NCBI GenBank assembly: GCA_030817875.1
Contig: JAUSZU010000001.1
Coordinates: 6,382,025 to 6,446,024, forward strand
Reading direction: 5' to 3'
Origin: Flavobacterium sp. W4I14
GTDB lineage: Bacteria; Bacteroidota; Bacteroidia; Sphingobacteriales; Sphingobacteriaceae
Length of the DNA stretch: 64,000 nt
Shown: positions 16,304 to 25,383 of the stretch, one piece after another
Layout of the letters: every line of letters starts with the position of its first letter
Position numbering within the stretch: the first letter of the stretch is position 1
Made by a program: the position numbers and the translations under genes
Notes under the pieces: generated by a model
Seen by the model: the letters and a program-made list of their open reading frames with translations, nothing else
Told to the model about the DNA's origin: nothing
The model's database searches: none

Positions 16304-17338
16304 ATGAAGAAACTTTTAACCGCTATTTTTGCAATGGCCAGCACTACGTGTGCGCTGGCTCAAGAGACCGCTACATCACCACTTGAAATTTCAGGGTCGG
16401 TAGATACGTATTTTAAATATGATTTTGCCAAAAGACCAAACATTATTACTTCGTTTGCCAGCGACCATAATTCGGTTTCGTTGGGTATGATCGATATTGC
16501 TTTGAAGAAAAAAACTGGCAAAGCTTCATTTGTAGGGGAACTGTCTTTTGGTCCGAGAGGACAGGGGCAATCTATACCAGATGCTGCGGTTAATTCTTTA
16601 CCATCGGCTTCGTCATTCCATATCCAAAACTTATATGTTAACTATGATTTTACAGATAAATTTTCAATGACTGCTGGTTACATGGGAACATTTGTTGGCT
16701 ATGAGGTAATTTCTCCAGTTGGAAACTTTAACTACTCTACTTCGTATTTATTTACCAATGGTCCATTCCAGAATGCGGGTATTAAGGCTACTTATAAATT
16801 CAGCGATAAAGTAAGTTTAATGGCTGGTTTATTTAACGATTGGAACGTGTATTCAGCTACGAGAGGTGTTTCGGCTATCGGTGGCCAGTTAATGGTTGCT
16901 CCGGTTGAAGGCTGGACCGCTTATATCAACGCCTTATCGGGTGCTGGTTATGGTGGATACGGAACTATCATAGATTTAACTACTTCTTATCAAATTACAG
17001 AGAAATTTAAATTGGGTTTAAACGCGGCTAATTATGATATAAAAGATAGTTCGGTACAGGGAAGTTATGCAGGTGCTGCATTATATCCTCAGTATGCAGT
17101 AGCTGAAGCGGTTACAATAGGTTTAAGAGGCGAGTATTTTAAAGCTAAAGCTTATGGGCCAAACGCGGCTACTTCTACTACAGCGTTAACACTTACTGCT
17201 AACGTTAAATCTGGTGGTTTAACCTTTATTCCAGAGGTGAGATTAGACCATAACAGCGATAAACCTTTCTTTAATAAGAGTGGAGCTTTAGCGCCAAATG
17301 CAGGTCAGTTCTCTTTAGCAGCAGTTTACGCTTTTTAA
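16304..17338 (+). CDS. Outer-membrane beta-barrel porin, paired with amt
   Basis: The 344-residue product starts with a signal peptide cleaved after ALAQ and continues with alternating amphipathic strands (VDTYFKYDF, ASFVGELSFGPRG, FHIQNLYVNYDF, FSMTAGYMGT, ending in SLAAVYAF with the C-terminal aromatic residue needed for barrel insertion). It looks like the putative outer-membrane porin type of Bacteroidota. It lies 36 bp after amt with no terminator in between, so it probably admits ammonium or other nitrogen solutes under the same control. Exact substrate unknown. Confidence 0.8.
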   Translation: MKKLLTAIFAMASTTCALAQETATSPLEISGSVDTYFKYDFAKRPNIITSFASDHNSVSLGMIDIALKKKTGKASFVGELSFGPRGQGQSIPDAAVNSLPSASSFHIQNLYVNYDFTDKFSMTAGYMGTFVGYEVISPVGNFNYSTSYLFTNGPFQNAGIKATYKFSDKVSLMAGLFNDWNVYSATRGVSAIGGQLMVAPVEGWTAYINALSGAGYGGYGTIIDLTTSYQITEKFKLGLNAANYDIKDSSVQGSYAGAALYPQYAVAEAVTIGLRGEYFKAKAYGPNAATSTTALTLTANVKSGGLTFIPEVRLDHNSDKPFFNKSGALAPNAGQFSLAAVYAF

Positions 17339-17358
17339 GGAAATAAAATTGTTAATAT

Positions 17359-17393
17359 AAGGCCGTTCCGATGTAAAATCGGGGCGGCTTTTT
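17359..17393 (+). terminator. Rho-independent terminator after amt-porin
   Basis: AAGGCCGTTCCGAT and ATCGGGGCGGCTT can pair with minor mismatches around GTAAA, followed by T residues. It begins 21 bp after the porin stop. Confidence 0.75.
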
Positions 17394-17434
17394 CTTACCT
17401 TTAAATATTTAGTTTTGTCCATTAATCTATTCCT

Positions 17435-17989
17435 ATGAAGCATCTTCTTTTTATTACTCTTGCTCTTTTTTCAATTCAATTATCCGCACAACAGAAACAG
17501 TTTTCGAAAGGTGGCAACGGTAAATTTATCTATTATCAGGTGGTAGATTCGCAATTGATAAGCAAAGATACCTTGTTGCAAAGGGCTAAATCTTTTGTTA
17601 ATGTCGCTTATAAAAAATCGATGAGGGAAGAAAGTGCAACCGATACTTCTGTTTTGGCTAAGGGGGCTATGGTAATTGATAAAACAATTTTGGTAGCTGG
17701 CCATCCAAGCGGGGAAATAAGTTACAATTTTGTTTTCGAGGCGCGTAATGGCAAATATAGGTTTTGGTTAACCGATTTGCTCTTTATCCCATATCAAAGA
17801 GACCGTTATGGAAATTTTGTAGCGACTACTAAAATTGGCGTGCCATTAGAGCGTACACCTGGCAAATTGAGTGCAGGCGCATGGAAAGATATTTTAAACA
17901 GCGCCTATAATAAAATAGAAAAATTTGGCGATGATTTTAAGAAGTATTTAGCAACCAATAAGGTTGAAAAAAACCAAAAAGAAAGTTGA
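17435..17989 (+). CDS. DUF4468 domain-containing secreted protein
   Basis: A signal peptide (cleavage near QLSAQ, residue 19) precedes a 165-residue domain with the DUF4468 pattern: a central VAGHPSGEISYNFVFEARNGKYRFWLTDLLFIP block and an N-terminal region with LQRAKSFVNVAYKK. DUF4468 is a TBP-like fold common in Bacteroidota, of unknown function and probably periplasmic. A -7 box (TAGTTTTG, 17410-17417) lies 17 bp upstream of the ATG. It converges with the SRPBCC gene on the other strand. Confidence 0.8.
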   Translation: MKHLLFITLALFSIQLSAQQKQFSKGGNGKFIYYQVVDSQLISKDTLLQRAKSFVNVAYKKSMREESATDTSVLAKGAMVIDKTILVAGHPSGEISYNFVFEARNGKYRFWLTDLLFIPYQRDRYGNFVATTKIGVPLERTPGKLSAGAWKDILNSAYNKIEKFGDDFKKYLATNKVEKNQKES

Positions 17990-18014
17990 AACCATTTCAA
18001 CGAAAAAGTGGTAA

Positions 18015-18482
18015 TTAGCGCACGGAAAATAATTCCTCAACCTTTTGGTAACGGAACTTAAAAATTTCGTTGATTTTGTTGTTCACCACCATGGCATTTA
18101 CAATTACGCCGATCGGTCCCCAGCCAATGCTATAGTGTAAAGTATCATGCATTAATACACCGCCATCTATTTTTTCGAAATGGTGCTGGTGGTGCCAGAA
18201 AGCAAATGGACCAAACCGTTGCTCGTCGATAAAATACTCCTTATCCTTAACGTGTGATATCTCCGTTACCCAGTTTAACTTAATGCCAAACAAAGGGGCA
18301 ACCTTATAGGTGATAATCAGGCCGGGGTACATTTTAGTATTGATGATGTTTGGTGAGGTTACATCAAAGGTCATATTCTTTGGGGTGATTTCGGCCAGGT
18401 TCATTGGCGAAGAAAAAAAGTCCCAGGCGGTATCCAGATCAACAGGGAGTTTTTGGGTAAATTCTAATCTATAAGTTTTCAA
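18015..18482 (-). CDS. SRPBCC (START-like) family protein
   Basis: The 155-residue product has the hydrophobic-ligand-binding START/SRPBCC pattern: FTQKLPVDLDTAWDFFSSPMNLAEITPKNMTFDV at the start and FAFWHHQHHFEKIDGGVLMHDTLHYSIGWGPIG in the second half, as in cell-division-inhibitor-like SRPBCC proteins. It has no signal peptide, so it acts in the cytoplasm. Ligand and role are unknown. No operon partner is evident. Confidence 0.85.
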   Translation of the reverse strand: MKTYRLEFTQKLPVDLDTAWDFFSSPMNLAEITPKNMTFDVTSPNIINTKMYPGLIITYKVAPLFGIKLNWVTEISHVKDKEYFIDEQRFGPFAFWHHQHHFEKIDGGVLMHDTLHYSIGWGPIGVIVNAMVVNNKINEIFKFRYQKVEELFSVR

Positions 18483-18902
18483 GTTCTTGTTTTAAAGCAC
18501 AACAACAAAGATGGGGTTTTGTTGAAGATATTTAGGTTTAACCGCAAAGTTCGCAGAATGAAGGCGCAGAGAGCGCAGAGTTGAGTGTGCTAGTCCGTTT
18601 TACATCTTCGTCTTTTTTTACCACGAGCCACAAAGTTAAGGTGCAGATGGAATGAAGTTAGGTGAATATACTATGTATGTCAGTTTGAGTGTAGTCGAAG
18701 AATAACCGCGAAGTTTGTAAGGACATTGGTATGGCTATATTTATTTTGCCCCTAATAGTTGTACTGTTTTAGCCGCCTAAACCTGATCAAAGCGAGATGC
18801 CGATATTTCAGTCGGCAGAAGCGGGAGCGGGACTGCAATAACCAAAAAGCTACTGCAATTGCTTTCCAAAAAAAACTAAATATTATTCATTAAAAAATGA
18901 TC
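18483..18902. other. Intergenic region with degraded repeats
   Basis: About 420 bp without a gene. It contains 'aaccgcaaagttcgcagaatgaaggcgcagag' type words and 'gtcagtttgagtgtagtcgaag', degraded forms of short repeats seen elsewhere (compare 40770-40854). Confidence 0.5.
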
Positions 18903-18948
18903 AGCTTTGACAAATTTCTGGCATCTGACCAAGAAATTTGTCAAAGCT
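18903..18948 (-). terminator. Long hairpin downstream of the ykuK-like gene
   Basis: AGCTTTGACAAATTTCT (18903-18919) and its exact reverse complement (18932-18948) form a perfect 17-bp stem with a 12-nt loop. On the minus strand it follows the ykuK-like stop codon by 6 bp; a T-rich stretch lies a few bases further. It probably acts as terminator or 3'-end stabiliser. Confidence 0.7.
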
Positions 18949-18954
18949 TTTATG

Positions 18955-19428
18955 CTAATGCACCATTTTATCAGCACAGGTAGAACTGGCAAATGCTTCT
19001 GGTTTAGCCTTAAAAATAAAGCCCATACTTAAAATATATCCCATGGCATCGTTAAGTGCTTTGTTCGATTTAAACGATGGACTGGTGTTGATATCGGCAT
19101 GTACTTCTAAAGCCACGTCATAAATATCAAGTAGATCACAAATAGAATAAGCAGTTTCGATAGATTTTTGTACTTCCATTAACATTCTTTCTTTGATGCT
19201 TACCTGTTGTGTGCTTTTTTCCTGGTGGATGTACATAAAACCGCCATGATGTTCTCTTAACAGCACAATTACAGTTGCAAAATCGGTTACTGCGCCTTTT
19301 ACCTGCGAATCGGTACCGATGCAAACTTTAAGCTTAAAGCCGTTTTGGCTTTCTCTGATAATCGCGTTTTCTACTTCTTCGAGGATTGAAGATTGAATAA
19401 TTTCACCACTAAATTTTTTCCACGTCAT
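18955..19428 (-). CDS. YkuK-family RNase H-like protein (DUF458)
   Basis: The 157-residue protein carries the family hallmark IGTDSQ (residues about 37-42) with further acidic residues in LEVHADINTSPSFKSN, consistent with an RNase H-like fold; true nuclease activity has not been shown for the family. The ending AFASSTCADKMVH is also typical. It is monocistronic, with a strong hairpin directly after the stop. Confidence 0.85.
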   Translation of the reverse strand: MTWKKFSGEIIQSSILEEVENAIIRESQNGFKLKVCIGTDSQVKGAVTDFATVIVLLREHHGGFMYIHQEKSTQQVSIKERMLMEVQKSIETAYSICDLLDIYDVALEVHADINTSPSFKSNKALNDAMGYILSMGFIFKAKPEAFASSTCADKMVH

Positions 19429-19665
19429 ACATTTGTATTTTTTGAGGTTAATTCTAAAGGAATCCCTTTGGGACGAATGGTAATCAGGTTTTTATAAAAA
19501 TAAGTGCTAAAAATTAAATAAGTGTTAAGGTTAGGTTGTTTATTTGCTAACAAAAAGTTAGTTATCAACAAGTTAGTAATAATAGTTTAGATGAACTTAT
19601 TATTTGTTGAAACAAATTATTATTCGGTCCGTTAATATTTGTACATTCATTAAAAATTCTTAATT

Positions 19666-19884
19666 ATGAGAGCAGAATTAATTCAAGAGCTCCAGTTATT
19701 ACAAAATAGCAGAGCGAATAAATTTGCAGATGAACTGGCTGACAAGATCTTATCTTCGGTTGATGCCGTTAACGAAAAAGTGATATCATCAATGTCTAAA
19801 CGTGGTAACATGTTAATGTTGCTCGAGAAAAGATTAAACTTTTCTACCCTGCGGAGACTTAGGGAAAGATTTTTCAAGCCGTAA
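19666..19884 (+). CDS. Small hypothetical protein
   Basis: A 72-residue, mostly helical, basic product (ELIQELQLLQNSRANKFADELADKIL...). No family recognised. The frame is supported by an ATG after a 'ttaattatgag' start context and by protein-like codon composition. It precedes the helicase gene by 50 bp on the same strand. Alternatives include a non-coding leader of the helicase. Confidence 0.55.
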   Translation: MRAELIQELQLLQNSRANKFADELADKILSSVDAVNEKVISSMSKRGNMLMLLEKRLNFSTLRRLRERFFKP

Positions 19885-19934
19885 CTAAGGCTGTAGTTCT
19901 GGGCATAAAGAGAAATGATTACCTTTATGGCGGA

Positions 19935-21239
19935 ATGATAGAAAATGCCTTAAAAAAATTAAATATTACTGCACTTAATGAGATGCAGGAGTCTTCTGTA
20001 AAAGCAGCCAAGACTGGTAAAGATGTAATATTGATTGCGCCAACGGGTTCAGGGAAAACGCTGGCCTTTTTATTGCCATTACTTTCCAACCTAAAAACCG
20101 GGATAAAAGGAGTGCAGGCCTTGGTTTTGGTTCCTTCGAGAGAGCTTGCCTTACAGATAGAGCAGGTTTTTAAACAAATGGGTACTTCATTTAAAGTAAA
20201 CTGCTGTTATGGTGGTCATGCCGTGCGGATAGAAAAGAACAATCTTGCACATCCACCTGCCGTCCTGATCGGAACGCCTGGTAGGATAGCTTACCATCTG
20301 GAGCATCAAAACTTTGACGAATCTTTTATCGAAAACTTAGTTTTAGATGAATTTGATAAGGCACTGGAGTTTGGTTTTGAGCAAGATATGTCTTACATCA
20401 TTGGCTCACTGCTTTCGTTAAAACAGCGTATACTTACTTCTGCTACCAAAATGGAAGAAATTCCGGCTTTTGTAAAGTTAAATGTGCCTGTTGAAGTCGA
20501 TTTTTCAAAAAATATAGAGGCAAAACCAGATCTAAAGCTCAAAAAAATAACTGCACCTGCAGCCGATAAGCTAGATTACCTTTTCAGGTTACTGAGTAAA
20601 ATAGGCAGTAAAAATACATTGGTTTTTTGTAACCACAGGGAAACGGTAGATCGGATAAGTGATTTACTTTTCGAAAACGGTTTAGGGCATGATGTTTTTC
20701 ATGGTGGGATGGAACAGTTCGATCGCGAAAAAGCATTGCTTAAATTTAGAAATGGTAGCCATCGGATTTTGATTACAACAGATCTGGCTGCCCGTGGTCT
20801 GGATATTCCTGAGGTGGAACATATTGTGCATTATCAATTGCCCTACACCGAAGATGCTTATATCCATCGCAATGGTAGAACGGCGAGGATGCACGCAAAA
20901 GGAACGGCCTATGCTATTTTAACTACAGAAGAGCACTATAAATATTTACCAGAAGATATTGAGGAGGAAGTTTTATCCGAAAAGTATAAATTACCAGAAG
21001 CCAGCGATTGGGTAACTCTATATATTGCACATGGTAAGAAGGATAAAATTAACAAAATTGATATTGTAGGCTTATTTTTGCAGAAAGGTAATTTAACAAA
21101 AGAAGACCTTGGCCTGATCGAAGTTAAAGATACCACCAGTTATGTCGCTGTTAAAAGAAGCAAAGCATATCAATTATTGAAAACATTAAGCGGCGAAAAA
21201 ATTAAAGGAAAAAAACTTAAATTAGAAATAGCGAGTTAG
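19935..21239 (+). CDS. DEAD-box-type RNA helicase with DbpA-like C-terminal domain (DEFD variant)
   Basis: The RNA-helicase motifs are present in order: Q motif (ITALNEMQ), I (APTGSGKT), Ia (PSRELALQ), Ib (TPGRI), II, III (SAT), IV (LVFCNH), V (TDLAARGLD), VI (HRNGRTAR). Motif II is DEFD rather than DEAD, still DExD and able to bind Mg-ATP; motif VI ends TAR rather than the usual xGR. After the helicase core, residues about 355-434 (DWVTLYIAHGKKDKINKIDIVGLF..., ending GKKLKLEIAS) resemble the RRM-like domain of DbpA, which binds 23S rRNA. A ribosome-assembly role is therefore likely. A tandem repeat lies directly after the stop. Confidence 0.9.
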   Translation: MIENALKKLNITALNEMQESSVKAAKTGKDVILIAPTGSGKTLAFLLPLLSNLKTGIKGVQALVLVPSRELALQIEQVFKQMGTSFKVNCCYGGHAVRIEKNNLAHPPAVLIGTPGRIAYHLEHQNFDESFIENLVLDEFDKALEFGFEQDMSYIIGSLLSLKQRILTSATKMEEIPAFVKLNVPVEVDFSKNIEAKPDLKLKKITAPAADKLDYLFRLLSKIGSKNTLVFCNHRETVDRISDLLFENGLGHDVFHGGMEQFDREKALLKFRNGSHRILITTDLAARGLDIPEVEHIVHYQLPYTEDAYIHRNGRTARMHAKGTAYAILTTEEHYKYLPEDIEEEVLSEKYKLPEASDWVTLYIAHGKKDKINKIDIVGLFLQKGNLTKEDLGLIEVKDTTSYVAVKRSKAYQLLKTLSGEKIKGKKLKLEIAS

Positions 21240-21242
21240 GTG

Positions 21243-21312
21243 ATTGGTTCATTGGTTCATTGGTTCATTGGTTCATTGGTTCATTGGTTCATTGGTTCAT
21301 TGGTTCATTGGT
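21243..21312. repeat. ATTGGTTC tandem repeat, 8.75 units
   Basis: Eight perfect octamers and a partial ninth begin 3 bp after the helicase stop codon. Being outside the frame, changes in copy number would not alter the protein. The rest of the spacer to 21484 is low-complexity 'attcattaattc' text. Confidence 0.95.
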
Positions 21313-21484
21313 AAAATGGGGATTAAAGTTCTAGATTTATTTTTGTAGTCATTCAATAATTTATTTATTCAAGCGTTTATTCAATAGCTCAATTTACTCA
21401 TTCATTAATTCTCTAATCTAATTACGCTACAATCTGCTAACCCAATACTCACTAATTCAGACATTCTCTAATTCAATCATAAAA

Positions 21485-21718
21485 ATGAGCAATAACGATA
21501 TATTAAAAAAACTAAGAGTAGCCTTATCATTAAAAACTGATGATATTATAACCATTTGCGACCTCGTTGGATTTAAGGTAACGAAGGCAGAACTAGGCGA
21601 TATTTTCAGAAATGAAGACCATGAGAATTTTAAACCTTGCGGCGATCAGATTCTGCGTAATTTTTTAAATGGTCTTGTGATTTACAAAAGAGGTCCGAGG
21701 GATGAAAAAAAGCAATAA
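21485..21718 (+). CDS. DUF1456 (YehS-like) protein, single-domain
   Basis: A 77-residue protein matching one DUF1456 unit (LRVALSLKTDDIITICDLVGFKVTKAELGDIFRNEDHENFKPCGDQILRNFLNGL). E. coli YehS has two such units, so this is a half-length, single-domain version. Function unknown. Its last 17 bases overlap the start of the following beta-barrel gene, suggesting translational coupling. Confidence 0.85.
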   Translation: MSNNDILKKLRVALSLKTDDIITICDLVGFKVTKAELGDIFRNEDHENFKPCGDQILRNFLNGLVIYKRGPRDEKKQ

Positions 21719-24398
21719 TTTATGCTTTTTAATATTTTTTATACTGATCACACTTTCCTTTAACGCTCTCTCTCAGTCTCAGTTTAAAATAAGTGGTAAT
21801 GTAATCGATTCTTTGAAGAAGCCTATTGAGGGCGTAAACATCCGATTGGTTACCGATAAAGATACGCTCCGCTCAAATTCTGATGCGAAGGGAAACTTTG
21901 CATTCGCAAAAGTAATCCGAAATAAATTCTACCTTACCATTACTGCATTGGGCTACAAGCCGTTTGCTTCTATTTACGAAATTGAATCTTCGAAAAAAAA
22001 CTCCGTTTTAGAACCTATTATGCTCAAGATGGAAACGATCCGTCTCGAAGATGTGGAGGTTAAAGTAAAGGTAGACCCCATTAAGATCAAAAAAGATACG
22101 ATTGAGTATAACGCTGCTGCCTATACCATAAGAGAAAATGATAAAGTGGAAGATCTGTTAAAACAACTTCAAGGCATTGAGGTTGACGAAAAAGGCGCTG
22201 TTACCGCCATGGGCAAAAAAATGACCAAGCTACGGGTAAATGGTGAAGATTTTTTTACCAGTAATGTAGAAGATTACATCAGGCAGTTGCCCGCTGATAT
22301 TATTGCTAAACTACAGGTAATTGAGGATTATGGTGATGAAGCGAATTTTACAGGTATAAAAGTGGGCGCGCCACAAAAAATGTTAAACCTGATTACTAAG
22401 CCTGGTATGGACAAAGGTGTTTTTGGCGGAATGAATATGAGCTCTGCCACCAATAATGCACATAATTTAGGTGGTAACGGTAGTATATGGAAAAAAACGA
22501 AGCAAATTGGTTTTGGAAGCCGTTATGGTATTACAAATAATGAGTTTACCAAAATGAACAATGGAGGTTTAAATGGTAATATAAGAGACAAGATTTCGAA
22601 GGAATTTAGCTTCAATGGTGGCTATCATTTTAGTAATGGAATTAATAAATCTATTCAGAGTAATTACCTGGAAACCTTTAACCCGCAGGGAACAATATTT
22701 GATTTAAGAGAAAGTGCCAATAATTCCAAATCGCTAAACAATAACATCAACCTTGGCTTAAATGGAGCCACAAAGAAGAACTACCTTAATATTTCGCTTA
22801 GTGGGGCTTTGGCCGATACCCGTAACGACGCGGTTTCTACTTCCAATAAAACAGGTTTTATCGAACAGGATCTGATGTCTAATTCAGGTTCTCGGAACAG
22901 TAATCCTAATGTTAATGGAAGTATCAATTGGTCTAGGCGGTTGGCCAATAATAAACGATCGTTATCTATGGGATTTAATTTCGGCACAAGCGAAGGAAAC
23001 TCAAACAGTACAATTAATGATATTATCAGGTACTACAACGAAACCACCAGCATACTGGTTAAAGATTCTTTACTGAACAGGTTGGTTGATAATAATACCT
23101 CGAACTCCAATTTTGGGGGTAATTTCCAGTTTTCCAATTCATTAAAAAAGCCAAACGACAGTACAGGATACAGTTTTATTAACCTGTCTTACCGTTTTTC
23201 GGTTAGCAGGAGCCGGAGCTTGCAAACTACAACAGTTACCAATCCGCTGGGAAACAGTTTTGTTGTCGATTCGTTGGGGCAGGATTACGTGTCTAATTTT
23301 ATCAATCAGAATTTCGGGATCGGTTTTAATACCAACGCAAAGCGGATCAGTTATAATTTAGGACTCAATTTCTCTCCTAGTATCATTATTGGTAAATACA
23401 AGAATACAGGACAAGAGCTAAAAAACTATCAGTTAAACTTTTCGCCGTCTGCCAATTTGAGTTATCAGATTAAAGATAACGGGAATTTGAGTTTTGGCTA
23501 TAATGGTTACACCAGTTCTCCGGATTTTAATAAACTACAACCCGTTAGAAATAATAACGATGTACAGAATCTGATTATCGGTAATCCAGATCTGAAAGCA
23601 ACTTCGAGCCATACTGCCGATTTTAGCTATAATCAATTTGACCTCAAATCGGGATTGAGTATAATGGCAGGTTTATCGGGAACTTTTGCTTTTAATAGTG
23701 TTGTAAGCAATACGGTTTTTCTGAGAGATACGCTAAGCAGCTTAAAACAACAAACTACTTACGAGAATGTAAATGGTATTTATAACATAGGTGGTAATTA
23801 TTCTTTTAATAAAAGGCTGTTAACTAATAAACTGTCGCTCTCCATTAATGGAAATATTGCCTATAGCCACAATGTTTTTTATACCGAAAATGTATTAAAC
23901 CAGAGTGGTGGAATTAATGTTTCGAATGCTTTTAGGTTTAACCTGAATGAAAAAAAATATTATTTTAATACCAGCGTATCATACAGCTTTAGTTCAAACA
24001 CTTACGCTGTGATGAACCAGAACATTAAGAATATCCAGGTTCTGGCGTTAAATGGCAGTGCAAGCTGGATTCCAAATAAACGTTTTAGGGTAAATGCATC
24101 GGCCTCTAAAAGTTTAAATTTTGGCTATAACCTATATGCCGGCAACCCACTATTGGTGAACATGGGGTTGAATACTTCTTTCTTAAAAGATAACAGACTC
24201 CTTTTTTCTATCCAGGCGAACGATCTGTTTAATCAAGGTGCACTTTTTAGTACCAGTATTAGCAACAATTCCATATCCGAAAACAGAACGCGCTTTATCA
24301 GCCGCTTTGTTCAGGCCACACTAGGTTACAACCTGAGCCAATTCGGGAATAAAAAAGGCAGAACGAATGTGAATTTAAGTGGAGTAGAATTTAATTAA
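21702..24398 (+). CDS. Outer-membrane beta-barrel receptor with carboxypeptidase-regulatory N-terminal domain
   Basis: The 898-residue product starts with a signal peptide (to about residue 25) and a carboxypeptidase-regulatory-like domain (KISGNVIDSLKKPIEGVNIRL, LTITALGYKPF). A plug-like region follows (YNAAAYTIRENDKVEDLLKQLQGIEVDEKGAVTAMGKKMTKLRVNGEDFF), then a long beta-barrel (outer membrane beta-barrel family 3). These are TonB-dependent-receptor relatives found in Bacteroidota; the substrate is not predictable. It ends without the usual terminal Phe (EFN). Overlap with the DUF1456 gene suggests a shared transcript. Confidence 0.85.
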   Translation: MKKSNNLCFLIFFILITLSFNALSQSQFKISGNVIDSLKKPIEGVNIRLVTDKDTLRSNSDAKGNFAFAKVIRNKFYLTITALGYKPFASIYEIESSKKNSVLEPIMLKMETIRLEDVEVKVKVDPIKIKKDTIEYNAAAYTIRENDKVEDLLKQLQGIEVDEKGAVTAMGKKMTKLRVNGEDFFTSNVEDYIRQLPADIIAKLQVIEDYGDEANFTGIKVGAPQKMLNLITKPGMDKGVFGGMNMSSATNNAHNLGGNGSIWKKTKQIGFGSRYGITNNEFTKMNNGGLNGNIRDKISKEFSFNGGYHFSNGINKSIQSNYLETFNPQGTIFDLRESANNSKSLNNNINLGLNGATKKNYLNISLSGALADTRNDAVSTSNKTGFIEQDLMSNSGSRNSNPNVNGSINWSRRLANNKRSLSMGFNFGTSEGNSNSTINDIIRYYNETTSILVKDSLLNRLVDNNTSNSNFGGNFQFSNSLKKPNDSTGYSFINLSYRFSVSRSRSLQTTTVTNPLGNSFVVDSLGQDYVSNFINQNFGIGFNTNAKRISYNLGLNFSPSIIIGKYKNTGQELKNYQLNFSPSANLSYQIKDNGNLSFGYNGYTSSPDFNKLQPVRNNNDVQNLIIGNPDLKATSSHTADFSYNQFDLKSGLSIMAGLSGTFAFNSVVSNTVFLRDTLSSLKQQTTYENVNGIYNIGGNYSFNKRLLTNKLSLSINGNIAYSHNVFYTENVLNQSGGINVSNAFRFNLNEKKYYFNTSVSYSFSSNTYAVMNQNIKNIQVLALNGSASWIPNKRFRVNASASKSLNFGYNLYAGNPLLVNMGLNTSFLKDNRLLFSIQANDLFNQGALFSTSISNNSISENRTRFISRFVQATLGYNLSQFGNKKGRTNVNLSGVEFN

Positions 24399-24443
24399 TC
24401 GGGGAATTAATTAGTTTAGCGTTTTGTTCAAATCGAAAACCCC

Positions 24444-25178
24444 ATGAAAAGTAAAATCCTAATCCTTTTTTTATTGGTCTTTGCAAGCAGTTCATTTGCA
24501 CAGTTGAAGACAGATCCGTTAAGTAATAAACCTGAAAAAGAGAATTTTGCTGATGACTGGGCTGCGCTAAGCAAGTACCAGAAAGAAAATGAACTTTTGC
24601 CACCACCAAACAGAAAAGAAAAAAGAGTTATTTTTTTAGGGAGTTCGATATTCGAATTCTGGAAGCAAAAAGATCCCGAATATTTTAAGGACAGACCTTA
24701 TCTGGATAGGGGGATAAGCGGACAGATTTCGCCACAACTGCTCATCCGTTTCCGGCAGGATGTAATTAACCTTAAACCAAAGGTAGTGATCATTTTGGCA
24801 GGGAGCAATGATATAGCCGGTAATACAGGCCATGTTACTACCGATAAAATTATGGATAACATTAAATCGATGGCAGAACTGGCGAGGCTGCATCACATTA
24901 AAGTGATACTCTGTAAATACCTGCCTGTTTACGAATATCCATGGAATAAGCGCATTAAAGCGGCCGATTCCATCGTGAACTTAAATGAAAAAATTGTGGC
25001 CTACGCCAAAAAAAGAAATTATACCATTTTAGATTATTGGACACCGCTGGTAGATGAACGAAAAGGGCAGCGTGCCGAACTAACGGTTGATGGTGTTCAT
25101 CCCAACCTTGCAGGTTATAAAATAATGGAAGAAGTAACAGATGCTGCGGTAAAAAAAGCCTTGAAAAACTTGCATTAA
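24444..25178 (+). CDS. Secreted SGNH/GDSL-family hydrolase
   Basis: After a signal peptide (cleavage near SFAQ, residue 20) the 244-residue enzyme has the SGNH blocks: I (FLGSSIFEFW, nucleophile Ser in GSS), II (Gly in DRGISGQ), III (AGSNDIA, oxyanion Asn) and V (DGVHPN, catalytic Asp and His). It should be a periplasmic or secreted esterase/lipase/acetyl-hydrolase. The family acts on many acyl or acetyl esters, so the substrate stays open. It lies 45 bp after the beta-barrel gene and may be co-transcribed. Confidence 0.9.
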   Translation: MKSKILILFLLVFASSSFAQLKTDPLSNKPEKENFADDWAALSKYQKENELLPPPNRKEKRVIFLGSSIFEFWKQKDPEYFKDRPYLDRGISGQISPQLLIRFRQDVINLKPKVVIILAGSNDIAGNTGHVTTDKIMDNIKSMAELARLHHIKVILCKYLPVYEYPWNKRIKAADSIVNLNEKIVAYAKKRNYTILDYWTPLVDERKGQRAELTVDGVHPNLAGYKIMEEVTDAAVKKALKNLH

Positions 25179-25229
25179 ATTGATAATGGCCCTTCGATCA
25201 CGCTATCATTGAAGGCTCAAATCGAAAAA

Positions 25230-25318
25230 TCGTCATCTCGACCGGAGCAACGGGGAGTGTTCCAAAGGAACTCCTTCGGAGGAAAGATCTTTGGACTATA
25301 TTAAAAAGATTTCTCCTT
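25230..25318. repeat. Degenerate REP-like inverted repeat
   Basis: 'cgtcatctcgaccggagcaacggggag' with a downstream 'aaagatctttgg...aaaagatttctcc' is a degenerate version of the perfect 85-bp element at 40770-40854. It lies in the convergent spacer between the hydrolase and ettA genes. Confidence 0.55.
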
Positions 25319-25351
25319 CAGGAGTAGTTTTTGTAGAACACTTCCTCAAAC

Positions 25352-25380
25352 AAAAAAGTCCCGATTCTCATCGGGACTTT
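25352..25380. terminator. Bidirectional terminator between SGNH hydrolase and ettA
   Basis: AAAGTCCCGAT pairs with ATCGGGACTTT around TCTC, with A residues before and T residues after, so it can serve both converging genes. Confidence 0.85.
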
Positions 25381-25383
25381 GTA

